64,000 nt of DNA from Elusimicrobia bacterium GWB2_63_22 (GTDB lineage Bacteria > Elusimicrobiota > Elusimicrobia > Elusimicrobiales > UBA9959), in NCBI GenBank assembly GCA_001799735.1, contig MGUA01000011.1:17572-81571 (forward strand), in the 5' to 3' direction. This document shows, piece by piece, positions 6,809-15,158 of this stretch (positions are counted from its first letter, which is position 1; each line of letters begins with the position of its first letter). The translations under genes were made by a program, and so were the position numbers. Below the pieces are notes generated by a model, which saw nothing but the letters and a program-made list of their open reading frames with translations, did not search any database and was not told where the DNA came from.

Positions 6809-7129
6809 ATGACGCGACCTTTTAAATGCAGAAAAGTCACCGCCGAGCCCCGCGCTTATTATTTTAAGCCGCGGGCCGTGCCTCTTTGCGAGCTAAAAGA
6901 AACGACGCTGCACCTGGACGAGTTCCAGGCCCTTAAATACGCGGAGCTGGACAAAAAAGACCAGCGCGCCGCCGCGGCCGCCATGAAGATCTCGAGGCAG
7001 ACTTTCGGCACCATACTCGCTTCCGCCAGGCGGAAGCTGGCCGACGCCGTCGTCAACGGCAAGGCCCTTAAGATAGAGGGAGGCCCGGTGGAGCTCCGCC
7101 GCCCGACCTGCGGAGGAGAACATAAATGA
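6809..7129 (+). CDS. DUF134/UPF0251 predicted DNA-binding protein
   Basis: 106 residues. N-terminus RPFKCRKVTAEPRAYYFKP and the helix-turn-helix AAAAMKISRQTFGTILASARRKLADAVVNGKAL are hallmarks of the DUF134 family, a sigma-region-4-like HTH regulator regularly paired with dinitrogenase-cofactor-like (NifX/NifB-C-terminal) genes, as here. Its stop overlaps the NifX-like start by four bases (ATGA). A perfect inverted repeat just upstream suggests autoregulation. It probably senses metal or redox state through its partner; effector unknown. Confidence 0.85.
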   Translation: MTRPFKCRKVTAEPRAYYFKPRAVPLCELKETTLHLDEFQALKYAELDKKDQRAAAAAMKISRQTFGTILASARRKLADAVVNGKALKIEGGPVELRRPTCGGEHK

Positions 7130-7491
7130 ATATCTGTGTCCCTGTTGAGAATAACGACGGTCTGAAGTCCGTGGTTTACGGCCATTTCGGCAGCGCGCCT
7201 TTCTTCGCCATCTGCGACGTGACCACCGGGAAAGTGGAATTTGTCGACAACGGCAACCAGCACCACGAGCACGGCCAGTGCAACCCGCTGGGCGCCCTAG
7301 CGGACAAAGCCGTGAGCGGCATCCTGGTGGGCGGCATAGGCGCCCGCGCCCTCGAGCGCCTGAACGCCGGCGGCATAAAAGTTTATCGCGCGCCCCAGGG
7401 GCCGCTGTCCCAGGCCCTCGAGATGTTTAAAAAGCAGGAGCTGCCCGAGATCCTGCCCACAGATTGCTGCCAGGGGCATGACTGTCATTGA
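7126..7491 (+). CDS. NifX/NifB-C-terminal-like metal-cluster-binding protein
   Basis: 121 residues of the dinitrogenase iron-molybdenum cofactor (NifX/NafY) fold: MNICVPVENNDGLKSVVYGHFGSAPFFAI, DNGNQHHEHGQC and ILVGGIGARALERLNAGGIKVYRA. A Cys/His-rich tail (CCQGHDCH) and the internal QHHEHGQC are candidate metal ligands. Stand-alone members in non-diazotrophs accompany DUF134 regulators; the role is likely metal-cluster handling rather than nitrogenase assembly, since no nif gene is in the window. The 3' end overlaps the thioesterase start by 14 bases. Confidence 0.85.
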   Translation: MNICVPVENNDGLKSVVYGHFGSAPFFAICDVTTGKVEFVDNGNQHHEHGQCNPLGALADKAVSGILVGGIGARALERLNAGGIKVYRAPQGPLSQALEMFKKQELPEILPTDCCQGHDCH

Positions 7492-7882
7492 CCACCGGCT
7501 GCATGGGCATTGCGTGGCCTGCGGGCCGGAGAATCCTTCCGGCCTGCGGCTTAAATTCGAGAAGCAGTCCGACGGTTCGGTAAAAGCCGCCGCTTTCTGC
7601 GTGAAGGACCTTTCCGGCTACGACGGGCTGCTGCACGGCGGCGTGGCGGCCCTGATGCTGGACAGCGCCATGACCAACTGCCTTTTTTCCGCGGGGATCA
7701 CGGCTCTTACCGCGGAGATGAACGTTAAATACAGGGCGCCGGTGCAGATAGGGCGCGCGGTTATATTGAGAGCAAGCGTTAAGGCTGATCACGACCCGCT
7801 GTTTACAGTGAGTTCCGAGCTGAGGCAGGACGGCCGGCAGAAAGTGTCGGCTGAGGCCAAGTTCATGAGGACGGTAGGTTAA
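7478..7882 (+). CDS. PaaI-like hotdog-fold thioesterase
   Basis: 134 residues with the hotdog thioesterase signature GYDGLLHGGVAALMLDSAM (the HGG loop and the acidic residue of the active site) and the strand NVKYRAPVQIGRAVILRA. These enzymes hydrolyse acyl-CoA thioesters. The N-terminal CVACGPENPSGLRLKF motif is typical of the 4HBT subgroup with a Cys-x-x-Cys-G start. Overlap with the upstream gene and direct contact with the next start place it in the same operon. Substrate unknown. Confidence 0.85.
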   Translation: MTVIDHRLHGHCVACGPENPSGLRLKFEKQSDGSVKAAAFCVKDLSGYDGLLHGGVAALMLDSAMTNCLFSAGITALTAEMNVKYRAPVQIGRAVILRASVKADHDPLFTVSSELRQDGRQKVSAEAKFMRTVG

Positions 7883-8245
7883 ATGGAAGACAAGGCCATG
7901 CCTTTTGGCGAGGCGATAAAAAAATATTCCGGCCGCCTCAACGACGCCGACGCCTCGGCGTCGGTGACCGGAGCCTGCGGCGACACCATGGAGTTCTACC
8001 TCAACATAAAGGACAACAGGGTGAACGAAGTGTTCTTTCATGCCGACGGCTGCGGCTACACCTCCGTCTGCGGCGCGGTGGCCGCCTTTTATGCCGACGG
8101 GCGCGTGCTGGAGGAGGCCATGTTCGTCTCTCCGGGGCTTATTCTTAAAACGCTCGCCAACGTCCCGGAAGACCACCGCCACTGCGCCATCCTGGCCGCC
8201 ACTACCTTATACAAGGCCATGGCGGACTACCTGTTGAAAGACTGA
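7883..8245 (+). CDS. IscU/NifU-N-like iron-sulfur scaffold protein
   Basis: 120 residues with the IscU pattern: three cysteines in conserved contexts, C32 (GACGDTMEF, including the scaffold Asp), C57 (DGCGYTSVCG) and C101 (EDHRHCAILA). This supports transient assembly of Fe-S clusters. An extra Cys63 is present. The usual iscS partner is absent here. It is the last gene of the DUF134-NifX-thioesterase run and starts at the base after the thioesterase stop. A variant scaffold tied to metal handling rather than the housekeeping ISC system is the best reading. Confidence 0.8.
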   Translation: MEDKAMPFGEAIKKYSGRLNDADASASVTGACGDTMEFYLNIKDNRVNEVFFHADGCGYTSVCGAVAAFYADGRVLEEAMFVSPGLILKTLANVPEDHRHCAILAATTLYKAMADYLLKD

Positions 8246-8263
8246 TTTTCTAAAATTCAACAA

Positions 8264-8542
8264 ATGAAACTGCGTGCGCTGGCAAAAATCATTATCAGCC
8301 TCGCGCTAACGGCGGTGGCCGCGGGCGCCTGGGATTTCCACGTCCTTGGCGCGAGCCACGAAGCCGGCGAGAATTGCCAGTTCTGCGCCGTGGCGTCCGC
8401 CCCGGAGCTGAACGCCGACTGCGGCAGCGCGCTGCTAGCCAGACCTGACAACTTTGTTTTAGTCCAGGCCGCCCTCCCCGGGCTGCCTGCCGGAGCTTCC
8501 GCCCCCGCGGCCTTCCGCGGCCGGGCCCCTCCCAGACCTTAA
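8264..8542 (+). CDS. Small secreted CxxC protein, DUF2946-like
   Basis: 92 residues: N-terminal hydrophobic signal (~1-22), then HEAGENCQFCAVASAPEL with a CxxC pair and a further Cys in NADCGSALL, and a Pro/Arg end (RGRAPPRP). Small proteins with a CxxC centre and an RxPP tail (DUF2946-like) commonly precede metal or TonB transport genes. Here it stands 90 bases before a His-rich porin and a zinc-type ABC system. A periplasmic metal-binding role is inferred from this context. Confidence 0.55.
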   Translation: MKLRALAKIIISLALTAVAAGAWDFHVLGASHEAGENCQFCAVASAPELNADCGSALLARPDNFVLVQAALPGLPAGASAPAAFRGRAPPRP

Positions 8543-8561
8543 AAGGCGCCAGTCGCCTTTT
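8541..8561. terminator. Hairpin, copy 1 of a tandem pair
   Basis: AAAAGGCG-CCAGT-CGCCTTTT: 8-bp stem ending in TTTT. Starts within the stop region of the DUF2946-like gene. Closely related to the hairpin at 8586-8610. Confidence 0.6.
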
Positions 8562-8585
8562 CCGCCTAAAAACCAGTCCCAAGCC

Positions 8586-8610
8586 CCAAAAGGAGCCAGT
8601 TTCCTTTTGG
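8586..8610. repeat. Hairpin, copy 2 of a tandem pair
   Basis: CCAAAAGGA arm with TCCTTTTGG: 9-bp stem around a GCCAGT loop. It shares the AAAAGG-x-GCCAGT-xx-CCTTTT core with copy 1, 45 bases upstream. Both lie before the porin/ABC genes, so the pair may be a termination or attenuation device. Confidence 0.5.
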
Positions 8611-8635
8611 CCGCGTCGATATAAAAAAGGAATTT

Positions 8636-9775
8636 ATGAAGAAAAAACTGTTTTTCCCGCTATTGCTGTCCCTGGGCGTTTCGGCTTACGCCCAGGAAGG
8701 CCCTACCCCGCCGCAGGGGATGCGCGGCACCCCGGCCAACCTGCCGGACATAAGCCTGGTGGGCGTCATCGACGGGCACACAAGTTCCGGCAAGTCGGAC
8801 GAGACCCGCAATACGCTGGAGTTCAGGGAAGTGGAGACAGCTTTTCAGGGCTATATTTACCCCGAGATGAAGGCGGACGTATTCCTGGCCCTGCATAAGC
8901 ATGGCGGCGAATACGCCAGCGAGATCTGCGAGGCCAAGGTTTCCTTCCTGCGCCTGGCCGAGGGGCTCTCCGCAGAGGTCGGCAAGGTCAATACGGAGTT
9001 CGGCAAGCTAAATAAAGCGCACAGCCATACCCGTGCCATGGCCGACCAGCCCGCGGCGCTGACCAACTTTCTCGGCGACCACGCGCTGAACCCGCAGGGC
9101 GGCGTGTTGAAGTACCTGCTGCCGCTGCCTTTCTACGCGCAGGCGCAGGTGGGCGCCTGGCAGGGCAGCCCGCACGAGCATCACGTGGAGGCAGACAATA
9201 TGGCCGACGTCCTGGACATAGACCAGAGCACCGTTACAGTGGTGCTGGCGCCCGAAGAGACGGAAGACTTCTCCCCGGCCGGCAAAATATATACCGGTCG
9301 CCTGAACATGTCTTTTCCGCTGTCGGCCGGAGCGGAACTGGAGCTGGGGACCAGTTTCCTGAAGGGCAAGGGCAGTCACTGGGAACATCACCAGGACAAT
9401 ATAAAGCTCTCGGGGGCGGACTTCACGCTGAAGTTCTGGCCCACCGCCTACAAGCGTCTGACGCTGCAGGGCGAGTATCTGCGCCTGGTGCGCGAAGTGC
9501 CGGCAGGCAAGCTGAAGCGCGACGGCCTGTACCTGTTCGCCAATTACAGGGCAGGCAAGTACTGGGATTTCGGCGCGCGCTTCGACTATGCCGAGAACGC
9601 CTTTCCCGGCCTTACCCGTGAACGGGATTATTCTCTCATAGCCACGCGCCGCCTGACGGAAACCACCACGCTGCGCGCGCAGTACAAGCATATCAACCTC
9701 GACGGCGAAAAGACCGACGAGGGCTGGTTCCAGCTGAGCTTCGGCTTGGGCCCGCACAGTCACGAGCTGGAATAA
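8636..9775 (+). CDS. His-containing outer-membrane porin of the zinc-type ABC cluster
   Basis: 379 residues: signal peptide (~1-19, ending VSAYA), then a beta-barrel with alternating strands (GRLNMSFPLSAGAELELGTSF, LFANYRAGKYWDFGARFDY, TTLRAQYKH) and an end FGLGPHSHELE. His clusters (KLNKAHSHT, SPHEHHVEA, SHWEHHQD, PHSH) are consistent with metal contact. Position directly before a zinc/manganese-type ABC binding protein (12-base gap) suggests it carries metal across the outer membrane. No TonB box or plug domain is seen, so it would be a porin rather than a TonB receptor. Family name not recognised. Confidence 0.65.
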   Translation: MKKKLFFPLLLSLGVSAYAQEGPTPPQGMRGTPANLPDISLVGVIDGHTSSGKSDETRNTLEFREVETAFQGYIYPEMKADVFLALHKHGGEYASEICEAKVSFLRLAEGLSAEVGKVNTEFGKLNKAHSHTRAMADQPAALTNFLGDHALNPQGGVLKYLLPLPFYAQAQVGAWQGSPHEHHVEADNMADVLDIDQSTVTVVLAPEETEDFSPAGKIYTGRLNMSFPLSAGAELELGTSFLKGKGSHWEHHQDNIKLSGADFTLKFWPTAYKRLTLQGEYLRLVREVPAGKLKRDGLYLFANYRAGKYWDFGARFDYAENAFPGLTRERDYSLIATRRLTETTTLRAQYKHINLDGEKTDEGWFQLSFGLGPHSHELE

Positions 9776-9786
9776 AAGGAAAAAAC

Positions 9787-10725
9787 ATGAAAAAAATATT
9801 TATTGCCGCCGCCGTTGTCACCCTGTGGGCCGGGCCTGCGAGCGCCGCCCTGAAAGTTATCACGGCCTCCACTGACCTGAAGTATATCTGCGAGCGCATA
9901 GGCGGAGCGGAGGTGAAAGTTGAAAGCCTGGCCGCCGGGGACCAGGACCTGCATATGGTGGAGCCGCGCCCCAGCATGGTCTTCAAGCTGAAGAAGGCCG
10001 ACCTGGTGGTGCGCGTGGGCCTGGACCTGGATATGTGGCTGGACAGCCTGGTGAACGCGGCCAAGAATAAAAAATTATTCTACGGGGCCCAGGGTTACGT
10101 GGACGCCTCCGCCGGCGTGCCGCTGCTGGAGAAGCCGGCGGGCAAGGTGGACGCCTCCATGGGCGACATCCACATCTACGGCAACCCGCATTACTGGCTG
10201 GATCCGGCCAATGCCAGGATAATGGCCAGGAACATATTGGCGGGGCTTAAGCGCCTGGCGCCGGAAAAAGGAGCCTTGTTCGACGCCAATTACGCTGGGT
10301 TCGTTAAAGAGGCGGATGAGCGGCTGGCAGGCTGGAGCGCCCGGGCGGAAAAGCTGAAGGGGCTGAAGATAGTAACCTATCACGGTTCCTGGCCCTACTT
10401 CGCCGCCCGCTTCGGCCTGGACGTGGCCGGGCACGTGGAGCCGAAGCCCGGGATCCCGCCTTCGGCCGCCCACCTGGACGGGCTGGTAAAAAAAATGAAC
10501 GCGGAGAAGGTTAAAGTGATCCTGGCCGAGAGCTATTATCCACGCAAAGGTCCCGACTTTCTGGCCGCCAGGACCGGGGCGCGGGTGGTGACCGCTCCGG
10601 TCAGCGCCGGCGGGGCGGAGGGAGTGGAGACGTATTTCGACGTCTTCGAGAGGGTGCTGGGAGAGCTGGAGCGGGCCTCCTCGGCCGGCTGTGCCAGCTC
10701 GGCCGAAGTTTGCGGAGGGAGGTAA
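9787..10725 (+). CDS. Zinc/manganese-type ABC transporter substrate-binding protein (ZnuA/TroA family)
   Basis: 312 residues with a signal peptide (~1-20) and the cluster A-I fold: VITASTDLKYICERIGG start, metal ligands in DLHMVEPRPS, NPHYWLDP, TYHGSWPYFAARFGL and an acidic fourth ligand in LAESYYPRKG. The His-rich loop of many ZnuA proteins is missing, so specificity for Zn versus Mn is open. It captures metal in the periplasm for the permease that follows six bases later. The C-terminus has two extra cysteines (SAGCASSAEVCGG), which is unusual. Confidence 0.9.
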   Translation: MKKIFIAAAVVTLWAGPASAALKVITASTDLKYICERIGGAEVKVESLAAGDQDLHMVEPRPSMVFKLKKADLVVRVGLDLDMWLDSLVNAAKNKKLFYGAQGYVDASAGVPLLEKPAGKVDASMGDIHIYGNPHYWLDPANARIMARNILAGLKRLAPEKGALFDANYAGFVKEADERLAGWSARAEKLKGLKIVTYHGSWPYFAARFGLDVAGHVEPKPGIPPSAAHLDGLVKKMNAEKVKVILAESYYPRKGPDFLAARTGARVVTAPVSAGGAEGVETYFDVFERVLGELERASSAGCASSAEVCGGR

Positions 10726-10731
10726 GAAATT

Positions 10732-11550
10732 ATGATGGAAATAATGCTGCCGGCCATGGCCGCGGCCGTGATACTTGTGGGGATACACGCCTATCTGGGT
10801 ATACATATACTGGCGCGCGGCGTGATCTTTGTGGACCTGGCCCTGGCGCAGATAGCCGCGCTGGGCGCCATAACCGGGGTGCTGTTCGGGCTGCAGCTGC
10901 ACACCACCGGCTCCTACCTGGCGTCGCTGGCCGCCACCTTTATAGGCGCCGGGGTGTTCGCCCTGACGCGCGGCAAGGATACCAGCGGGGCCATACAGGA
11001 GGCGGCCATCGGCATAGTCTATGTGGTCTCGGCGGCGCTGGCCGTGATGGTGCTGGACCGCCTGCCGGGAGAGGCCGAGCACCTTAAAGGTATGCTGGTC
11101 GGGAATATCCTGTTCGTAACCTGGCCGCAGGTGGGCAGGACGGCGCTGCTCTACGCGGCGGTAGGCCTGGCGCATTACGTGTTCAGGGAGCGCTTCCTGG
11201 CCATCTCTCACAGCCGCGGCGGCGCGACGGTGCGCGGTTGGGACTTCCTGTTCTACGCCCTGTTCGGTTTTGTCGTTACAAGCTCGGTGGAACTGGCCGG
11301 CGTACTGCTGGTATTCACCTTCCTGATAATCCCGGCGGTGGCGGCGGCCCATTTTGCCGCCACGCTGCGCGGGCGCATCTGGCTGGGGTGGGGCCTGGGC
11401 GTGGTTACCAGCCTGGCTGGCATTGCCGCCTCGGCCGCCTATGACCTGCCCACCGGCCCCGCCATAGTCTGCGCCTTCGGCCTGCTGGCGCTGCTGTCGT
11501 TCGCTGCCGGCAGGATGTTTAAACTTGCCGGCTCCGTCAGGATTCTTTGA
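10732..11550 (+). CDS. Metal ABC transporter permease (ABC-3/ZnuB family)
   Basis: 272 residues with about eight to nine membrane segments and ABC-3 family features (HAYLGIHILARGVIFVDLALAQIAALG split as HILARGVIFVDLALAQIA; ELAGVLLVFTFLIIPAVAAA). It forms the channel for the preceding binding protein. An SD (GGAGG) lies in the end of that gene. No ATP-binding subunit is encoded before or after, so the ATPase must come from elsewhere. The 3' end overlaps the convergent DUF2892 gene by 14 bases. Confidence 0.9.
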   Translation: MMEIMLPAMAAAVILVGIHAYLGIHILARGVIFVDLALAQIAALGAITGVLFGLQLHTTGSYLASLAATFIGAGVFALTRGKDTSGAIQEAAIGIVYVVSAALAVMVLDRLPGEAEHLKGMLVGNILFVTWPQVGRTALLYAAVGLAHYVFRERFLAISHSRGGATVRGWDFLFYALFGFVVTSSVELAGVLLVFTFLIIPAVAAAHFAATLRGRIWLGWGLGVVTSLAGIAASAAYDLPTGPAIVCAFGLLALLSFAAGRMFKLAGSVRIL

Positions 11551-11728
11551 GCCCCAGCTTCCTGAAGGCCCAGATGGCCGGGCACCAGCGGGTGAAGGCG
11601 GACTGCAGCAGGTTCGCCCCGACGAAAGCCGTCAGCCATAGGAAGTTCTTGTCCACGTAAACCGCCAGCCCTACGCTGAGCAATATCATAAATCCCGCCA
11701 GCAGCCGCAGCGCGTCGTTAATGGTCAT
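11537..11728 (-). CDS. DUF2892-family small membrane protein
   Basis: 63 residues with two hydrophobic segments and the DUF2892 pattern (INDALRLLAGFMILLSVGLA, FVGANLLQSAFTRWCPA). This family is found alone or fused to rhodanese domains (YgaP). A Cys in the WCPA motif is typical. SD GGAG precedes the ATG. Function unknown; a link to sulfur or redox chemistry is suggested only by family fusions. Confidence 0.8.
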   Translation of the reverse strand: MTINDALRLLAGFMILLSVGLAVYVDKNFLWLTAFVGANLLQSAFTRWCPAIWAFRKLGLKES

Positions 11729-11752
11729 GTTTTCTCCTTCAGCTATTCCGTC

Positions 11753-11813
11753 GCACCGGCGAAAGCCGGTGCCCAGTCAGGTTAACTGGATTCCGGCTTC
11801 CGCCGGAATGACG
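11753..11813. repeat. REP-like dispersed repeat, copy 1
   Basis: Two adjacent inverted repeats: GCACCGGCGAAAGCCGGTGC (11753-11772) and ATTCCGGCTTCCGCCGGAAT (within 11790-11809), joined by CCAG...CTGG. Same plan as copies at 15093-15154 and 41274-41330. Sits between the DUF2892 gene and the RND stop. Confidence 0.75.
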
Positions 11814-11814
11814 C

Positions 11815-14800
11815 TCATTCTCCCGTAGCCCCGAGCAGGTCCTCGCGCACTTCCGGCGCCGGCCGCGCGGGCTTTAATTTATATTCCTTGTCCTTGAAGG
11901 CCAGGTAGTACAGCACCGGCACCGCCACGCGGGAAAGCAGCGTGGCCGCTATCTGCCCGGCGATGAGCGAGATGGCCAGCCCCTGGAAGATCGGGTCGAA
12001 CAGGATCACCCCGGCCCCGACGATAACGGCCAGGGCCGTCAGCAGCATGGGGCGGAAGCGCACCACGCCCGCCTCTATCACCGCCTCCTTGAGTTCCATG
12101 CCCTCGCGCACCTTCAGGTTGATAAAGTCCACCAGGATAATGGAGTTGCGCACCACTATGCCGGCCGACGCGATGAAGCCTATCATCGACGTGGCCGTGA
12201 AGAAGGCGTTCATCCCCCAGTGGGCGGGGATGATGCCGATGAGCGCCAGCGGTATGGCCGCCATGATGACGAACGGCGTGACGAAGTCCTCGAACCAGGC
12301 CACGACTAGGATGTAGATGAGCACCAGCACCATGGCGAAGGCCAGGCCCAGGTCGCGGAACACCTCGTAGGTGATATGCCACTCGCCGTCCCACTTTATG
12401 GCGGTCTCCGCCGTGCTGACCGGCTGGCGGGTGAAATACTGGTTTATCTTGCTGCCGCGCGCCTTCGAGAGGGCGTCTATCTTCTTTTTGAGGTCCAGCA
12501 CCGCGTAGACCGGGCTTTCGGTGCCGCCGGCGATGTCGGCCGTTACGTAGGCCACCCGCTGCAGGTTCTTGCGGTAGATCGGCCGGTTCTCCAGGCCGCC
12601 CTCGGCCTTGACGAAGCTGGCCATGGGGATGGCCGTGCCGTTGGGGGAGAAGAATTTTATCTCTTTAAGCGTGGACAGCTCCCTGCGCTTCTCCGGCGAC
12701 AGGCGCAGGCGTATGTCCACAGCCTCGTTCTCCTCTTCTACGTGGGCGGAATCTATGTCGGCCCCGTTCAGGGACATGGCCGCGGTCTGCACTATGTCGG
12801 CGGCCGCCACGCCGTTGAGGGTGGCTTTCTGCCGGTCCACCAGCAGGCGGGTGATGGGCTGGTCTTCGGGGATATAAGAATCCACGTCGACAATGCCTTC
12901 TGTGCCCTTGAGGATATTCTTTATCTCTTCGGCCAGGGCGCGCTGGTTGGCCGGGTTAGGGTCGAAGACCTCCACCAGCATGGTGGCCATGACCGGCGGG
13001 CCGGGCGGCACTTCGGCCACCTGTATGCGGGCGCCGTAGCTGTCGGCTATCTGCTTGAGAGGGGCGCGCACCGCCACCGCTATGTCGTGGCTCTGGCGCT
13101 TGCGGTCGTGCTTGTCGGAGAGGTTCACCTGGATGTCGGCCTGGTAGGGCTCGCGGCGCAGGAAGTAATGCCGCACCAGCCCGTTGAAGTTGTAGGGCGC
13201 GGAGGCGCCGGCGTAGACCTGCAGGTCGCGCACTTCGGGCACGGTGGCCAGGAAGGCCGCCATCTCGCCGGCCGCGCGCTCGGTGCGGGCCAGCGACGAG
13301 CTCTCGGGCATGTTGATCACTACCTGGAATTCGTTCTTGTTGTCGAAAGGCAGGGTCTTGAAGATGACCATCCTGAACGCCACCATGGCCAGCGCGGCGG
13401 CCAGCAGGCCGGCCGTGACGTACAGGAACTTCCTGCCGTTGGCCGGGGTGTAGATCAGTTTCTTCATCAGGGCGCGGTAGGTGCGGTCGAGCAGACCCTC
13501 CCGGTCATGCGCGCAATGCTTTACCGGCCACTTTTCCACTACCTTGGCGTAGAGCCACGGCGCAAAGGCGAAAGCCACGCCGAGCGAGAACACCATGGCC
13601 ACGGAGGCGCCTATCGGTATGGGCCGCATGTACGGCCCCATCATGCCGCTGACGAAAGCCATGGGCAGGATGGAGGCTATCACGGTCCAGGTGGCGAGTA
13701 TCGTCGGGTTGCCGACCTCGTCCACGGCGTTGAGGATGTTGCGGTACAGGGAGTTGTTCCTGTTGAGCATGCAGTGGCGGTTGATGTTCTCCACCACCAC
13801 TATGGCGTCGTCTACGAGGATGCCGATGGAGAAGATGAGCGCGAACAGCGTGATGCGGTTGAGGGTGTAGCCGTAGAGATAATACACCAGCATGGTCAGC
13901 GCCAGCGTGACCGGGATGGCCACCAGCACCACGGCCGCCTCGCGCAGGCCCAGGGTCAGGGCGATGAGCAGGGTGACCGACAGGGTGGCCAGCAGCATGT
14001 GGTAGATCAGCTCGTCGGATTTGGCCTTGGCCGTCTCGCCGTAGTTGCGGGTGACGGTGATGTTTATGCCGTCGGGGATCTCGCGGCCTTTCATGGCGTC
14101 CACCTTGGCCAGGATCTCGCGGGAGACTTCGGTGGCGTTGGCGCCGCGGCGCTTGGCCACGGACAGGGTGACGGCCGGGGAGGCCGCGGCGGCCTGCACC
14201 GCCGAGGCGGGGCCCTGCAGCATGGTGACGGAACGTTCCTCTTCGTCGGGGCCGTCGGTGATCTTGGCTACTTCTGAAAGCCTTACGGGCCGCCCGTCGT
14301 AAACGCCCACTATGATGTTCTTGAGGTCGTCGGAGCTGCGGATGAAGGCGTCGGTCTGCGCCAGCAGTACGTTGTCGCCCCGGTTGTAATGGCCGGCGGG
14401 CAGGCTGGCGTTGGACATTTTAATGATGCCCGCCAGCATGGGCGGGGTGAGGCGGTGCCGGGCGATGGCGGCCGGGTCGAAATGCACTATGAACTGCCGC
14501 TTGTGGCCGCCGATAATGCGGGTCTCGGAGACGTTGGCTACGGAATTTATCTCGGTCTGGATCCTGGCCGCCGCGCGCCGCAGGGCGTAGCCGTCCCGGC
14601 CCTCGCCCCAGAGGGTGAGCGCGAGCACCGGCACGTCGTCGATGGCGCGGTACTTGATGAGCGGCTCGCCGGAGCCGCGGGGAAAGATATCCTTGTTGTC
14701 GAGGGTCTTGGTGTAGACCAGGTTGGCCGCCGTTTCGGGGGCCGTGCCCACCTTAAAGCGCACGGTGAACATGGCGAAGTTGGGCTGGGCGATGGAATAG

Positions 14801-15069
14801 ATATATTCCACGCCGGGGATCTCCCAGAGCTTGCGCTCGCCCACTTCCACCAGGTGCTGCTCTATCTCCCGCGGCGAGGCGCCGTAGAACGGCACCATGA
14901 TGTCGAACATGGGCACGTTGATCTGCGGCTCCTCCTCGCGCGGCAGCTTCAGGGTGGAGAAGACGCCGAGCAGGATGAAGGTGATGATAAGTATGGGGGT
15001 GAGGCGCGAGCCGATGAACCCTTCGGCCATCCGCCCCGCCATCCCGTATTTGTGTTCTGTGTTCTGCAT
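11815..15069 (-). CDS. RND-family efflux/transport protein (AcrB/HAE type)
   Basis: 1084 residues, full RND length. Features are the N-terminal TM1 (LTPILIITFILLGVFSTLKLP), a porter domain, the second TM block with the family motif GILVDDAIVVVENINRH (proton-relay Asp pair) and the second half beginning with another TM helix near residue 540 and ending IAGQIAATLLSRVAVPVLYYL. The protein drives proton-coupled export with a periplasmic adaptor and an outer-membrane channel. The channel gene lies just upstream on the same strand, but no adaptor gene is present. The motif EEEPQINVP resembles the metal-independent CzcA-like/HAE branch; substrate unknown. Confidence 0.92.
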   Translation of the reverse strand: MQNTEHKYGMAGRMAEGFIGSRLTPILIITFILLGVFSTLKLPREEEPQINVPMFDIMVPFYGASPREIEQHLVEVGERKLWEIPGVEYIYSIAQPNFAMFTVRFKVGTAPETAANLVYTKTLDNKDIFPRGSGEPLIKYRAIDDVPVLALTLWGEGRDGYALRRAAARIQTEINSVANVSETRIIGGHKRQFIVHFDPAAIARHRLTPPMLAGIIKMSNASLPAGHYNRGDNVLLAQTDAFIRSSDDLKNIIVGVYDGRPVRLSEVAKITDGPDEEERSVTMLQGPASAVQAAAASPAVTLSVAKRRGANATEVSREILAKVDAMKGREIPDGINITVTRNYGETAKAKSDELIYHMLLATLSVTLLIALTLGLREAAVVLVAIPVTLALTMLVYYLYGYTLNRITLFALIFSIGILVDDAIVVVENINRHCMLNRNNSLYRNILNAVDEVGNPTILATWTVIASILPMAFVSGMMGPYMRPIPIGASVAMVFSLGVAFAFAPWLYAKVVEKWPVKHCAHDREGLLDRTYRALMKKLIYTPANGRKFLYVTAGLLAAALAMVAFRMVIFKTLPFDNKNEFQVVINMPESSSLARTERAAGEMAAFLATVPEVRDLQVYAGASAPYNFNGLVRHYFLRREPYQADIQVNLSDKHDRKRQSHDIAVAVRAPLKQIADSYGARIQVAEVPPGPPVMATMLVEVFDPNPANQRALAEEIKNILKGTEGIVDVDSYIPEDQPITRLLVDRQKATLNGVAAADIVQTAAMSLNGADIDSAHVEEENEAVDIRLRLSPEKRRELSTLKEIKFFSPNGTAIPMASFVKAEGGLENRPIYRKNLQRVAYVTADIAGGTESPVYAVLDLKKKIDALSKARGSKINQYFTRQPVSTAETAIKWDGEWHITYEVFRDLGLAFAMVLVLIYILVVAWFEDFVTPFVIMAAIPLALIGIIPAHWGMNAFFTATSMIGFIASAGIVVRNSIILVDFINLKVREGMELKEAVIEAGVVRFRPMLLTALAVIVGAGVILFDPIFQGLAISLIAGQIAATLLSRVAVPVLYYLAFKDKEYKLKPARPAPEVREDLLGATGE

Positions 15070-15092
15070 GGTGTGCTCCTGCTCTCAGTTTT

Positions 15093-15154
15093 GTCTCCCC
15101 GGCGAAAGCCGGGGTCCAGGGCAAGACTGGATTCCGGCTTTCGCCGGAATGACG
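15093..15154. repeat. REP-like dispersed repeat, copy 2
   Basis: CCCCGGCGAAAGCCGGGG (15097-15114) and ATTCCGGCTTTCGCCGGAAT (15131-15150), joined by a CCAG/CTGG pair. Lies between the RND and TolC-type genes where an adaptor gene would be expected. Confidence 0.8.
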
Positions 15155-15158
15155 GGAT

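Noticed and set aside
7126..7491. Nitrogenase cofactor gene in the strict sense
   Set aside because: The fold matches NifX-like proteins, but no nif structural or assembly gene is present; stand-alone homologues are common in non-diazotrophs.
12376..14277. 633-codon plus-strand ORF opposite the RND gene
   Set aside because: His/Gly/Val-rich shadow translation; the RND frame on the minus strand has clear family motifs throughout.
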